Positions 1-7,478 of a stretch of 64,000 nt of DNA are shown here, in pieces. The stretch's first letter is position 1; each line of letters begins with the position of its first letter. The notes under the pieces were generated by a model. That model ran no database searches. It was given only the letters and a program-made list of their open reading frames with translations, and had not been told where the DNA came from. Source of the DNA: DATMXT01 sp963662765 (lineage in GTDB: Bacteria > Bacillota > Clostridia > Oscillospirales > Feifaniaceae); NCBI GenBank assembly GCA_963662765.2, contig CAXXUP010000006.1, positions 62,001-126,000 of the forward strand. Reading direction: 5' to 3'. Made by a program: the position numbers and the translations under genes.

Positions 1-157
1 CTGGGACAGGGGCAACGTCGATACCCTGACGGGTTATTTCGGATATACCATCAACAACAGCAAAGGCAAGCCGACCAACAGCGAATTCATCGCCATGATC
101 TCGGATCGGCTCATCATGGAACGCAAGCGTGTAAGCCGGGATTTGACAAGAGTATAA
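1..157 (+). CDS. spo0A: Spo0A, C-terminal fragment (sporulation master regulator)
   Basis: The last 51 codons of a reading frame that enters from the left edge, ending at a TAA at 155-157. The peptide contains GYTINNSKGKPTNSEFIAM, which matches the strongly conserved end of the Spo0A DNA-binding (sigma-A activator) domain. Spo0A is the phosphorelay-controlled master regulator of sporulation entry in Bacilli and Clostridia. Only the C-terminus is visible, so the receiver domain and start cannot be checked. It agrees with the SASP and ger genes elsewhere in the window. Confidence 0.85.
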   Translation, partial: WDRGNVDTLTGYFGYTINNSKGKPTNSEFIAMISDRLIMERKRVSRDLTRV

Positions 158-203
158 CTTGGGGTATTCGATTACAATCAATAAATCAGCCTAATTTATG
201 GCC

Positions 204-232
204 TTGCAAAACCTGACGCTTTGTGCTATACT
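204..232 (+). promoter_or_regulatory. Sigma-A-type promoter of carD
   Basis: TTGCAA (204-209), a 17-bp spacer, then TATACT (227-232), preceded by a TG extended -10. It lies 30 bp upstream of the carD start codon. Confidence 0.75.
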
Positions 233-262
233 ATATGTAGAAACGCGAAGGGAGGGTGATGC

Positions 263-742
263 ATGTTCGACGTGGGCGACAAAGTGCTGTATCCCATGCA
301 CGGTGCGGGGGTTATTGAGAGCATTGAAGAAAAAGAAGTGCTGGGGGAAACAAGTTCGTATTACGCCATGACGCTTGCCTTCGGCTGTATGTCGGTGCTG
401 ATCCCAGTCGACACCAGGGTCGACATTGGGCTTCGTTCCGTGGTGCCCCCGGGTCGTGCTCATGAGGTTCTGGACAATTTCGGAAAGAGCACCATGGATG
501 AAAACGCCAGCTGGAACAAGCGTTACCGTGAAAATATGGACCGCATTCGCGGTGGAGATATCGATGCGGTTTCGGACGTCGTGTACACCCTCATGAAGCG
601 AGATCACGAAAAAGGGCTTTCTACCGGCGAACGCAAGATGCTCATCTCGGCAAAACAGATTCTGGTCAGTGAGATCAGCTTATCGGTTGGCTGCCCCTGC
701 GAAGAGATCGAGACGGCGATTGCACAGGTATTTCACGAATGA
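263..742 (+). CDS. CarD/CdnL-family RNA polymerase-binding regulator
   Basis: A 159-residue protein. The N-terminal ~60 residues (FDVGDKVLYPMHGAGVIESI and following) form the Tudor-like CarD/CdnL/TRCF RNA polymerase-interacting domain, and the remainder is the helical DNA-contacting C-terminal domain. Family members bind the RNAP beta subunit and stabilise open complexes at promoters, including rRNA promoters. The start is supported by gggaggg about 7 nt upstream and by a good promoter at 204-232. It is followed closely by ispD-ispF, a common arrangement in Clostridia. The length is normal for the family. Confidence 0.9.
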   Translation: MFDVGDKVLYPMHGAGVIESIEEKEVLGETSSYYAMTLAFGCMSVLIPVDTRVDIGLRSVVPPGRAHEVLDNFGKSTMDENASWNKRYRENMDRIRGGDIDAVSDVVYTLMKRDHEKGLSTGERKMLISAKQILVSEISLSVGCPCEEIETAIAQVFHE

Positions 743-743
743 G

Positions 744-768
744 AGGGGGCCTTTGCGGCCCCTTCTTT
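744..768 (+). terminator. Hairpin between carD and ispD
   Basis: AGGGGGCC-tttgc-GGCCCCTTCT followed by a short T-rich stretch. It is a weak terminator or attenuator, and the ispD Shine-Dalgarno lies just after it. Confidence 0.45.
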
Positions 769-785
769 ACGCTGGAGGTTCGCCT

Positions 786-1496
786 ATGTTTAAATGGTTT
801 AACAAGAAGACAGAAGAGCGCTGCGCCGCCGTCATTGCGGCAGGCGGATGCGGCGCCCGTATGGGCGGGGGCGGCAAACAGCTCATTCCCATCGGCGGCG
901 TCCCCATGATTGCGAGGACCCTTCTGGCATTTGAGCAGGCTGCCGGGATCGCGGCCGTGGTGGTGGCGGCCCGTGAAGAAGAAATTCCCGAAATCGCCCG
1001 CATTGTTGAAAACTATCGGTTATCAAAGGTGATCGCGGTCGTGCGGGGCGGAGAAAACCGCATTCAGTCTGTGGCGGCGGGTCTTGCCTCCGTTCCAAAG
1101 GAATACGGGCTTGTAGCCGTACACGACGGGGCTCGACCCCTTGTGTCGCCGGAGCTTATCGACCGGGTGGTAGAGACCGCCGCCCTCTCGGGTGCTGCCG
1201 CAGCTGCCATCAGCCCCATCGACACCATTCGCTGCAAAAACGGGACAAGGGTAGGCGACGACCTCGACCGAGACACGCTTGTCATGATGCAGACGCCGCA
1301 GGCCTTCTTGCGGGAGGAGTACGACGTCGCCATCGCCTACGCCCTGACGAAGGACCAGAAATTCACTGACGACGTGGCGATCTACCGCACGCTGAAAAGC
1401 GAAGTGACACTGGTCGAGGGCGAGCGGACTAACATAAAAATCACCACGCCGCAGGACATTCTCATCGCAGAACTATTTTTGGAGGAGCTTATCTGA
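786..1496 (+). CDS. ispD: 2-C-methyl-D-erythritol 4-phosphate cytidylyltransferase
   Basis: 236 residues. It transfers CMP from CTP to MEP in the third step of the non-mevalonate isoprenoid pathway. The glycine-rich nucleotide-binding loop AAGGCGARMGGGGKQ lies at about residues 17-31, and the VHDGARP motif of the family is present near residue 115. I place the start at ATG 786, behind ctggaggtt. The open frame extends upstream to 669, but that part overlaps carD and is not IspD-like. ispF follows 106 bp downstream. Confidence 0.93.
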   Translation: MFKWFNKKTEERCAAVIAAGGCGARMGGGGKQLIPIGGVPMIARTLLAFEQAAGIAAVVVAAREEEIPEIARIVENYRLSKVIAVVRGGENRIQSVAAGLASVPKEYGLVAVHDGARPLVSPELIDRVVETAALSGAAAAAISPIDTIRCKNGTRVGDDLDRDTLVMMQTPQAFLREEYDVAIAYALTKDQKFTDDVAIYRTLKSEVTLVEGERTNIKITTPQDILIAELFLEELI

Positions 1497-1553
1497 AGAT
1501 GCTCCTTAGACTGGATAAAACAGTACGGCCGGCCGCCTGCCGTTAAGGGCGGC

Positions 1554-1588
1554 CGCCTACGCATCCCCTCCGTGTGGATGCGCAGGCG
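1554..1588 (+). promoter_or_regulatory. Long hairpin directly upstream of the ispF ribosome binding site
   Basis: A 13-bp stem (CGCCTACGCATCC with GGATGCGCAGGCG, one wobble pair) with a 9-nt loop. It ends right at the G-rich ispF Shine-Dalgarno. No T-run follows, so it is not a standard terminator. It may control ispF translation or RNA processing. Confidence 0.4.
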
Positions 1589-1602
1589 GGGGGAGCTGTA
1601 GG

Positions 1603-2082
1603 ATGACGGACTTTCGCGTCGGGCACGGGTATGACGCCCACCGGTTTACAAGTGAACGCAGACTCATTTTGTGTGGGGTTTCAATTGGGGATTCGGCCGG
1701 TCTTGCCGGCCATTCCGACGCCGACGTGGCAGCCCATGCCGTCATGGATGCGCTGCTCGGTGCGGCGGGCATGGGGGACATCGGCCGCCATTTTCCCGAC
1801 ACCGACGACGCCTATAAGGGCATTTCAAGTATGCTGCTGCTAAAGCGCACAGCCGGATTTCTGCGGGAAGCCGGCTGGTCGGTTTCGAACATCGATGTCA
1901 CAATCATTGCCCAGGTCCCGCGGCTCGCCCCCCACATCACGGCCATGCGCACAGCCGTCGCGACCGCCGTAGGCATTCCGGCGGACCGGGTGAATGTTAA
2001 GGCCACAACCGAAGAGGGGATGGGCTTTACCGGAGCGTGTGAAGGCATCGCCGCACACAGCGTCTGCCTGATCATAAAATAG
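1603..2082 (+). CDS. ispF: 2-C-methyl-D-erythritol 2,4-cyclodiphosphate synthase
   Basis: 159 residues, full length. It cyclises CDP-ME 2-phosphate to MEcPP with release of CMP. The N-terminal GHGYDAHRF supplies the Asp-x-His zinc ligands, followed by HSDADV, and the GMGFTGACEGIAAH region near the C-terminus is the family signature. The ATG at 1603 follows a G-rich Shine-Dalgarno (1588-1594). It is the functional partner of ispD just upstream. Confidence 0.95.
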   Translation: MTDFRVGHGYDAHRFTSERRLILCGVSIGDSAGLAGHSDADVAAHAVMDALLGAAGMGDIGRHFPDTDDAYKGISSMLLLKRTAGFLREAGWSVSNIDVTIIAQVPRLAPHITAMRTAVATAVGIPADRVNVKATTEEGMGFTGACEGIAAHSVCLIIK

Positions 2083-2116
2083 TTGGGTACCCGAGGAATT
2101 TTTAGGAGGCGTCACG

Positions 2117-2827
2117 ATGAGCAAACCGATCATTCTTGTTACATGTCACTGGGAACCCCGCACACCGGTCTTCAGCAAGTCGGTCCTGATTATGCCAGAG
2201 GCTTACATGGACGCTATTGAGCACTGCGGCGGGATGCCGATGATGCTGCCCTACTGCGAGGAGGAGGACAATCTGGACCGCTATGCCGAGCTGGCGGACG
2301 GGTGCCTATTCACAGGTGGGTACGACATATCCCCGGAGCTCTATGGTGAGCAAATCCGTTACAACACGGTCTACTGCACGCCGGAGCGGGATCGCCACGA
2401 GGAAGCCCTTTATAAAAAATGGATGGCGACGGGTAAGCCGGTTTTGGGCATCTGCCGTGGACTGCAGTTCATCAACGTCATGGAGGGCGGTTCGCTGCAT
2501 CAAGATATTCCGGTCGAGCGCAGTGCCATCCACTCCTCCACTGAGCACTCCGTCGTGGTGGAGCAGGGCACCATCATGGAGCAAATTTTCGGGGCGCAGG
2601 AGCTTTCGGTCAACTCTTTCCACCACCAGTGCGTCAAGCGCATTGCCGACTGTCTGAAGGTCACAGCCTACTCCAAGGAGGATTACATCATTGAAGGCGT
2701 CGAGCACAAGACGAAGCCAATGTTCGCAGTCCAATATCACCCGGAATATCAGTGCGGAAAGTGGCACACCGAGGGGCTGAGCAGCATGGAACCCCTGTTT
2801 ACCAAATTTATCGAAATGTGCAAATAA
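2117..2827 (+). CDS. Class-I glutamine amidotransferase-like hydrolase (peptidase C26, PuuD-like), copy 1
   Basis: 236 residues. The class-I GATase triad is visible: Cys113 in GICRGLQ, and His208 and Glu210 in QYHPE. This is the gamma-glutamyl-GABA hydrolase (PuuD) type, which cleaves gamma-glutamyl amides. TGGYD near residue 66 and SFHHQ near 168 are also typical. The actual substrate is unknown. RBS ttaggaggcg, start ATG 2117. A closely similar paralog follows at 3009 with its own promoter, and a strong terminator separates them. Confidence 0.85.
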   Translation: MSKPIILVTCHWEPRTPVFSKSVLIMPEAYMDAIEHCGGMPMMLPYCEEEDNLDRYAELADGCLFTGGYDISPELYGEQIRYNTVYCTPERDRHEEALYKKWMATGKPVLGICRGLQFINVMEGGSLHQDIPVERSAIHSSTEHSVVVEQGTIMEQIFGAQELSVNSFHHQCVKRIADCLKVTAYSKEDYIIEGVEHKTKPMFAVQYHPEYQCGKWHTEGLSSMEPLFTKFIEMCK

Positions 2828-2839
2828 AATTATCATTCC

Positions 2840-2868
2840 GGCGGGCCTGCAGGCCCGCCGTATTTTTA
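2840..2868 (+). terminator. Rho-independent terminator after C26 hydrolase copy 1
   Basis: Perfect GGCGGGCCTGCAGGCCCGCC palindrome followed by gtattttt. Confidence 0.85.
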
Positions 2869-2941
2869 AGCTTTGACCGGAAAAAATTATTGCATGACTT
2901 TTCAGACAATAAATCATTGTATATTTGGTCGCATTGTATAC

Positions 2942-2970
2942 TTGAACACCGGACCAAGTTGTGTTAAAAT
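2942..2970 (+). promoter_or_regulatory. Sigma-A-type promoter of C26 hydrolase copy 2
   Basis: TTGAAC (2942-2947), 17-bp spacer, TAAAAT (2965-2970) with a TG upstream of the -10. The RBS aggggg follows before ATG 3009. Confidence 0.7.
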
Positions 2971-3008
2971 GTTAACCGTTGAGTAAATCACTTTAGGGGG
3001 AATATGAT

Positions 3009-3725
3009 ATGAGTAAGCCGATTATCCTGTATACCTGCCACTGGGAGGAGACCATTCTCTACGGCAAGCCGTTTTTAGGCCTGACTGAGTCGTATCTCGA
3101 CTCCATCGAATTGTGCGGCGGGATTCCGATCATGGTCCCGTATTGCAAGGACACGGACAACCTTGACCGCTACATAGAGATGGCCGACGGCTGTGTGTTC
3201 ACCGGCGGATACGATGTCGACACCGAGATCTACGGCGAGCAGCCCAAGTACAACACCGTAGTGATGACAAAGCCGCGTGACCGTCACGAGGAAGCTCTCT
3301 ATAAGAAGTGGATGGCTACGGGAAAGCCTACGCTCGGCATTTGCCGCGGACTGCAGTTCATCAACGCCATGGAGGGCGGCACGCTCCATCAGGATATTCC
3401 GGTTGAGCGCAGCACGATCCACTCTTCCACCGAGCACTTCGTCTGCGTGGAGGAGGGCACCATCATGGAGGAGATTTTTGGAAAGGTCGACATCAAGGTC
3501 AACTCTTTCCACCACCAGTGCATCAAGCGCCTTGCCGATACGCTCAAGGTTACGGCTTATTCAAAGGATGATTATATCATCGAGGGCGTCCAGCATAAGA
3601 CGAAGCCTATTTTTGCGGTTCAGTTCCACCCCGAACGCCAGTGCGGAGACTGGTGCCAGCCGGAGCTCAGCCACATGGAACCGCTCTTCAACAAGTTTGT
3701 TGAAATGTGCCAAAGCAAGAAATAA
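3009..3725 (+). CDS. Class-I glutamine amidotransferase-like hydrolase (peptidase C26, PuuD-like), copy 2
   Basis: 238 residues, colinear with the protein at 2117 and very similar over its whole length; the N-terminus, ICRGLQFIN region, SFHHQC and HPE blocks are nearly identical. The triad is Cys112, His207 and Glu209. It is a tandem gene duplication. The copies differ most around residues 12-25 and in the last 20 residues, which could reflect different substrates. It has its own promoter at 2942-2970 and its own terminator. Confidence 0.85.
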   Translation: MSKPIILYTCHWEETILYGKPFLGLTESYLDSIELCGGIPIMVPYCKDTDNLDRYIEMADGCVFTGGYDVDTEIYGEQPKYNTVVMTKPRDRHEEALYKKWMATGKPTLGICRGLQFINAMEGGTLHQDIPVERSTIHSSTEHFVCVEEGTIMEEIFGKVDIKVNSFHHQCIKRLADTLKVTAYSKDDYIIEGVQHKTKPIFAVQFHPERQCGDWCQPELSHMEPLFNKFVEMCQSKK

Positions 3726-3753
3726 CTTCCGCAAATAAATAACAACTTCTGAT

Positions 3754-3791
3754 GAAAAATAATAGCGGGTTAAACCCCGCTATTATTTTTT
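3754..3791 (+). terminator. Terminator between C26 copy 2 and the SASP gene
   Basis: AAAAATAATAGCGGG-ttaaac-CCCGCTATTATTTTTT: a long A/T-flanked stem that can work on either strand. Confidence 0.8.
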
Positions 3792-3808
3792 GATAAGGAG
3801 AATATACA

Positions 3809-4006
3809 ATGGCCAAGAATAAGAACGCAAAAGCTGCCCTCGAGAGCTTCAAGATGGAAGCCGCCAACGAAGTCGGCGTCAACCTCAAGCAGGGCTACAA
3901 CGGCGACCTGACCTCCAAGGAGGCCGGCTCGGTCGGCGGACAGATGGTCAAGAATATGATCGAGTCCTATGAGAACTCTGCAGCCACCCGTACCACCACG
4001 AAGTAA
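3809..4006 (+). CDS. Alpha/beta-type small acid-soluble spore protein
   Basis: 65 residues. The FKMEAANEVGV segment is the site recognised by the germination protease GPR, and NGDLTSKEAGSVGGQMVK matches the second conserved SASP block. These proteins coat spore DNA, protect it from UV and heat, and supply amino acids on germination. RBS aaggag (3795-3800). Expression is expected in the forespore under sigma-G, but I could not see a convincing sigma-G promoter in the short upstream gap. Confidence 0.95.
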   Translation: MAKNKNAKAALESFKMEAANEVGVNLKQGYNGDLTSKEAGSVGGQMVKNMIESYENSAATRTTTK

Positions 4007-4024
4007 ATAAGCAGTCTGCTTAAC

Positions 4025-4064
4025 AGGGCGGCGCCATTTGGCGCCGCCCTTATTATTTTTTCTC
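4025..4064 (+). terminator. Terminator after the SASP gene
   Basis: AGGGCGGCGCC-attt-GGCGCCGCCCT stem followed by tattattttttct. Confidence 0.9.
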
Positions 4065-4195
4065 AAAACATATGATAAGAAGCCGTGTCCCATTTGCCAT
4101 ACCGCAATGATATTGAGAAAGCCTACAAGCACCATATCACATTCAGGGGATCGAAAGGCGAAAAAGGGTAAAGCATGATAACTCTCTATGCTTTT

Positions 4196-5071
4196 TTATC
4201 GACGATTGGGGCCATCCTCAGGGCGTAACCCCCCGTCGCTTACTCCTTCGCGCGGAGGTCTTCCAAACTGTTTTTTAAAGGCTCTGGCAAACGCGGAATA
4301 ATCCCGGAATCCGCAGTTGTAGCAGGCGTCGGTAGGAGGTGCTCCCCCGGAGATCAGATCCCGGGCAAAGAGCATACGCTTGTTGTTGACGTATTGGTGT
4401 AAGGAATAGCCCGTCTCTGCCTTAAATCGGCGCATCAGGTGGTACTTGCTGATGTACAGTTTTTCCGCCAGAGTTTCTGCCCGCATATCCCCTTCGAGGC
4501 CGTCGTTGATAAGCTGCAGCACACGGACGATCTGCGCATCATAGACGGCGGGAGGACTCTCCGGAGTGCCCAGAGATGCTCGGGCTAATGCAATCATAAG
4601 CTGCATCACAAGAGTCTTGGCCTGAAGGGAGGCTCCGAAGATCCCGGCACACTCCTCCGCAAGGGCTGTCTCAAGGGCATGGAAATGCCCCGCTAGGGCA
4701 ATGCGCTCCTTCTGCGGCAGGCGAAGAATATGGCTGTAGCGTTTTTCCGATTGGATAAAACAGGTATCTAGTGGGCTCTCTGCGGGACCGTGGAGGAAGG
4801 TGGGGGAGAGGTAGAGCACATAGCGCTCGTAGGGGGTGCTGACTCCAACCTCCGGTTTATGGACGCAGCCCCGGGGCACCAGAGCCACATCCCCGTCATT
4901 CAATGGGTAGTGCTTGCCCTCAATGACATAGGACACGCTGCCCCCTACAAAAAGGAGGATCTTGTGAAATTCGTGATAGTGATAGTCGACTTCGCTGAGG
5001 GGGACGCTGTCTCGCAGGTGGAACAGACGGTACTCCTCCTCCAGATAGCCCCGAATTTGATAAGCAGACAT
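4196..5071 (-). CDS. AraC-family transcriptional regulator
   Basis: 291 residues from ATG 5071. The N-terminal ~100 residues look like a cupin sensor domain (HYHEFHKILL near 31, and PLNDGDVALVPRG near 56). The C-terminal ~100 residues carry two helix-turn-helix units: LAEKLYISKYHLMRRFKAE, and CGFRDYSAFARAFKKQFG. The frame is open 30 codons further upstream, but a minus-strand promoter at 5100-5129 lies inside that extension, so 5071 is the better start; its RBS is weak. It is divergent from the symporter at 5174, which it probably regulates. Confidence 0.85.
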   Translation of the reverse strand: MSAYQIRGYLEEEYRLFHLRDSVPLSEVDYHYHEFHKILLFVGGSVSYVIEGKHYPLNDGDVALVPRGCVHKPEVGVSTPYERYVLYLSPTFLHGPAESPLDTCFIQSEKRYSHILRLPQKERIALAGHFHALETALAEECAGIFGASLQAKTLVMQLMIALARASLGTPESPPAVYDAQIVRVLQLINDGLEGDMRAETLAEKLYISKYHLMRRFKAETGYSLHQYVNNKRMLFARDLISGGAPPTDACYNCGFRDYSAFARAFKKQFGRPPREGVSDGGLRPEDGPNRR

Positions 5072-5099
5072 ACATTCACATCCAGCATCATTTGCATAG

Positions 5100-5129
5100 A
5101 TGATAGCACAAAATGCGTATTTCATGCAA
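5100..5129 (-). promoter_or_regulatory. Promoter of the AraC-family gene
   Basis: On the minus strand TTGCAT (5129-5124), 18-bp spacer, TATCAT (5105-5100) with a TGTGC extended -10. It sits back to back with a TATAAT (5141-5146) reading toward the symporter. Confidence 0.6.
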
Positions 5130-5173
5130 GGTCTTGAAGCTATAATGGAAATACAGAACATTGAAATGGGAGT

Positions 5174-6439
5174 GTGGAGCTTTTGGATACTTTAGAAACG
5201 CAGCAGGGAAAGGGAAGCTTTATAAAAAAATATGGATTTATACTGGCGATGCTTGTTGCCATAGTGGGGGGCTGTGCCATCGGTGCGGTTTGGCCGGGGG
5301 CAAAGAGCCTGGAGCCACTGGGAACATTGTTCATCAACGCCATGTTTTGCGTGGTGGTTCCCATGGTATTCGTCTCCATCAGTTCAGCCATCGCCAATAT
5401 GAAAAATCTGAAGCGTGCCGGTAAGATTATCGGCATAACGATGGTCACATTCTTTGTTACGGCGACAATAGCGGCGGTGCTCATGTATGCAGTGGTCCGC
5501 ATTTTTCCCATCGTCACAGGTACATATGCGTTGGAGGCCGGGGAAACAAAGACCGTCGTCGTGGGAGATATGGTTGTAAACTTCTTTACAAAACCGGATT
5601 TCCCCGAACTGTGGAGCCGTAGGGCCATGCTGCCGCTGATTGTGGCTGCCATCCTCTTCGGCTTCGGGGTGCAGATGTCGGGGGGACCGGAGACCATGGT
5701 GGCAAAACTGTTGCACAGCCTTGCTGAATGCATGATGAATGTGGTCAAACTCATCACCTACTACGCGCCGGTCGGCTTTTTCGGTTTCTTTGCCTACCTG
5801 GTGGCCACCTATGGCCCCTCTCTCATCGGAGACTATAGCCGGACCCTCATCGTCTACTATCTCATGAGTTTTGCCTATCTTTTGATCATGTTCCCCTTAT
5901 ACGCTCGCTTCGGCGGGGGCAAAGGAGGAGCAGGGGTGATGTTCCGGCACTTGTTCCGGCCAGCCGTCACCGCCTTCGGCACCTGCTCCAGTGTGGCCAC
6001 CATCCCCACCAACATGGAGGTGGCCAAGGAGACCGGCATTTCCGAGGATGTAATGGACATTGTCCTGCCGTTGGGGGCCACAATGCACATGGACGGTTCG
6101 GCAATGTCCGCCATCATCAAGGTTGCCTTTCTGTTTGGCGTTTTCGGTATTGATTTCAGCACCGGGAAGGCGATTGCGGCCATTCTGGTTGCGGTCCTGT
6201 CATCTGTGGCCATGTCCGGCATTCCAGGTGGGGGCGGTGTGGGTGAACTTGTGCTCTGCACCGTCTTCTTCCCGGAGCAGCTTGCCGTGGCTTATCCCAT
6301 TGCAATCGCACTTGGGGACTTGGTGGACCCCCCAGCCACCATGGTGAATTCCGCTGGGGACTATGTTGTAAGCTTTATCGTCTCACGCTATACCGACGGC
6401 AAGGACTGGCTCCAGAAAAAGCTTGGACAAAAAGAATAA
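5174..6439 (+). CDS. Dicarboxylate/amino acid:cation symporter (DAACS family, GltP/DctA-like)
   Basis: About 421 residues with multiple hydrophobic segments. Family motifs are visible: SSVATIPTNMEVAKETG (substrate-binding hairpin), MDGSAMSAIIKVAFLFG, the glycine-rich IPGGGGVGE, and a C-terminal DPPATMVNSAGDYV segment. Members import glutamate, aspartate or C4-dicarboxylates with Na+ or H+. The start is uncertain: GTG 5174 has gggag only 1 nt away, while TTG 5183 is 10 nt from it. It is divergent from an AraC regulator. Confidence 0.9.
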   Translation: MELLDTLETQQGKGSFIKKYGFILAMLVAIVGGCAIGAVWPGAKSLEPLGTLFINAMFCVVVPMVFVSISSAIANMKNLKRAGKIIGITMVTFFVTATIAAVLMYAVVRIFPIVTGTYALEAGETKTVVVGDMVVNFFTKPDFPELWSRRAMLPLIVAAILFGFGVQMSGGPETMVAKLLHSLAECMMNVVKLITYYAPVGFFGFFAYLVATYGPSLIGDYSRTLIVYYLMSFAYLLIMFPLYARFGGGKGGAGVMFRHLFRPAVTAFGTCSSVATIPTNMEVAKETGISEDVMDIVLPLGATMHMDGSAMSAIIKVAFLFGVFGIDFSTGKAIAAILVAVLSSVAMSGIPGGGGVGELVLCTVFFPEQLAVAYPIAIALGDLVDPPATMVNSAGDYVVSFIVSRYTDGKDWLQKKLGQKE

Positions 6440-6450
6440 GTTGATTGCAG

Positions 6451-6490
6451 TCGGAGCGGGAGGGCTTTTCCTCCCGTTCCGATTGTTTTT
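6451..6490 (+). terminator. Terminator after the symporter gene
   Basis: TCGGAGCGGGAGG-gcttttc-like loop-CCTCCCGTTCCGA stem (6451-6482) followed by ttgttttt. Confidence 0.85.
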
Positions 6491-6682
6491 GGTGGACTTG
6501 ACAAAAACATGGTAAGATCAACTGACTGATTCGAACACTTCATTTTGCGTGGAAAAGAGTTTCCGCCCCCTGACATAAGAATTGTCTTCAGCGGCATTTT
6601 GGAAAAGCCGGCACAGGAGGGCGCTGTGCTTGCTTTTTTGTACAGCCTTACCTAAGCGCAGCCTCATATTTTGTGCAAAAAA

Positions 6683-6750
6683 TTGGATGCAATCTTAAAT
6701 CGGCTGTGCTATACTGCCATTATAGGATTGGATGCAATGTTGGATGCAAT
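6683..6750 (+). promoter_or_regulatory. GntR promoter with three TTGGATGCAAT operator repeats
   Basis: The 11-mer TTGGATGCAAT occurs at 6683-6693, 6728-6738 and 6740-6750. Each has TTG/CAA arms and is therefore partly dyad-symmetric. An extended -10, TGTGCTATACT, lies at 6705-6715 with a poor -35 that falls inside repeat 1. Repeats 2 and 3 lie 12 bp apart just after the expected transcription start. This layout predicts repression by the GntR protein encoded next. Confidence 0.7.
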
Positions 6751-6770
6751 CTGGAAAGGGAGGGATGGAC

Positions 6771-7463
6771 ATGCGGGAAAGCGCAGACGTCGCGGCGTAT
6801 GACTACATTCGCAAGGCCATCATTGAGCGGGTTCTGCTGCCCAATGAGCAGATTGTCGAGCAGCAGGTAGCGGAGCGCACCGGGCTTAGCCGGACGCCCA
6901 TTCGCAACGCACTGAAAAGGCTGAGCTATGAGGGCATGGTGGAACTGCGGCGCAACAAAGGGGCCTTTGTGGTCAACCCATCACACGCCGAGGTACGCGA
7001 CACCTTTGAAGCAAAGCTCTTAGTCGACCTCGAGACTGTGCGCCTTGCATGCTCCCAGATCACGGAAGCGGAGCTAGCCCTGATGGAGCGCATTCTGGCA
7101 AGGTCCATGGAGCTGCACAAGGCGGGCAACTACGACGAGTTTGTGGATTTGAACTTCGACTTCCACATGGTCGTAGCCTCTGCGGCGCACAACCGAATGC
7201 TGGAAAAGTACACAAGAGAACTCATGGCGCTCTCCAACGTGCACCTACTGGTCTACGACGACTTCAGAGACGTGCCGCTCGAGGAGATGGAGTCGTTTCG
7301 GGAGCACCGGCGCATCGTCGAGGCGCTGCGCCGGCACGACGAGCTTGGCGCCATGGAGGCCATGCTGAGGCACCTGTATAATACTTATGATACTTTAAAA
7401 CTGTCGCTGCCGCTGCGCACTCCGCCGCCTGCGGGGCTTGACGGCGGCCGGCGTGCAATATAG
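6771..7463 (+). CDS. GntR-family transcriptional regulator (FadR subfamily, FCD domain)
   Basis: 230 residues from ATG 6771. An N-terminal winged helix (IVEQQVAERTGLSRTPIRNALKR, about residues 26-48) is followed by an all-helical FCD ligand-binding domain with metal-ligand-type residues (DLNFDFHMVVASAAHN). Ligands of this subfamily are usually small carboxylates. ATG 6771 is preferred over 6765 because ggagg is 7 nt away. It heads the glycerate kinase/enolase-like/larA-like gene run and probably controls it. Confidence 0.9.
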   Translation: MRESADVAAYDYIRKAIIERVLLPNEQIVEQQVAERTGLSRTPIRNALKRLSYEGMVELRRNKGAFVVNPSHAEVRDTFEAKLLVDLETVRLACSQITEAELALMERILARSMELHKAGNYDEFVDLNFDFHMVVASAAHNRMLEKYTRELMALSNVHLLVYDDFRDVPLEEMESFREHRRIVEALRRHDELGAMEAMLRHLYNTYDTLKLSLPLRTPPPAGLDGGRRAI

Positions 7464-7478
7464 TAAAAGGAGACTGGT

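Larger units (their letters stand above)
6440..6770 (+). other. Intergenic region between symporter and GntR gene
   Basis: 331 bp holding the symporter terminator (6451-6490), about 150 bp with no recognisable feature, then the GntR promoter and its operator repeats (6683-6750). Confidence 0.8.

Noticed and set aside
669..785. Upstream extension of the ispD frame
   Set aside because: Overlaps carD in another frame, has no RBS and lacks IspD similarity; ATG 786 has a good Shine-Dalgarno.
4060..4195. Short frames after the SASP gene, one containing a CPxCH sequence
   Set aside because: No start codon with an RBS; likely chance. The region only holds the end of the AraC gene and a small AT-rich hairpin.
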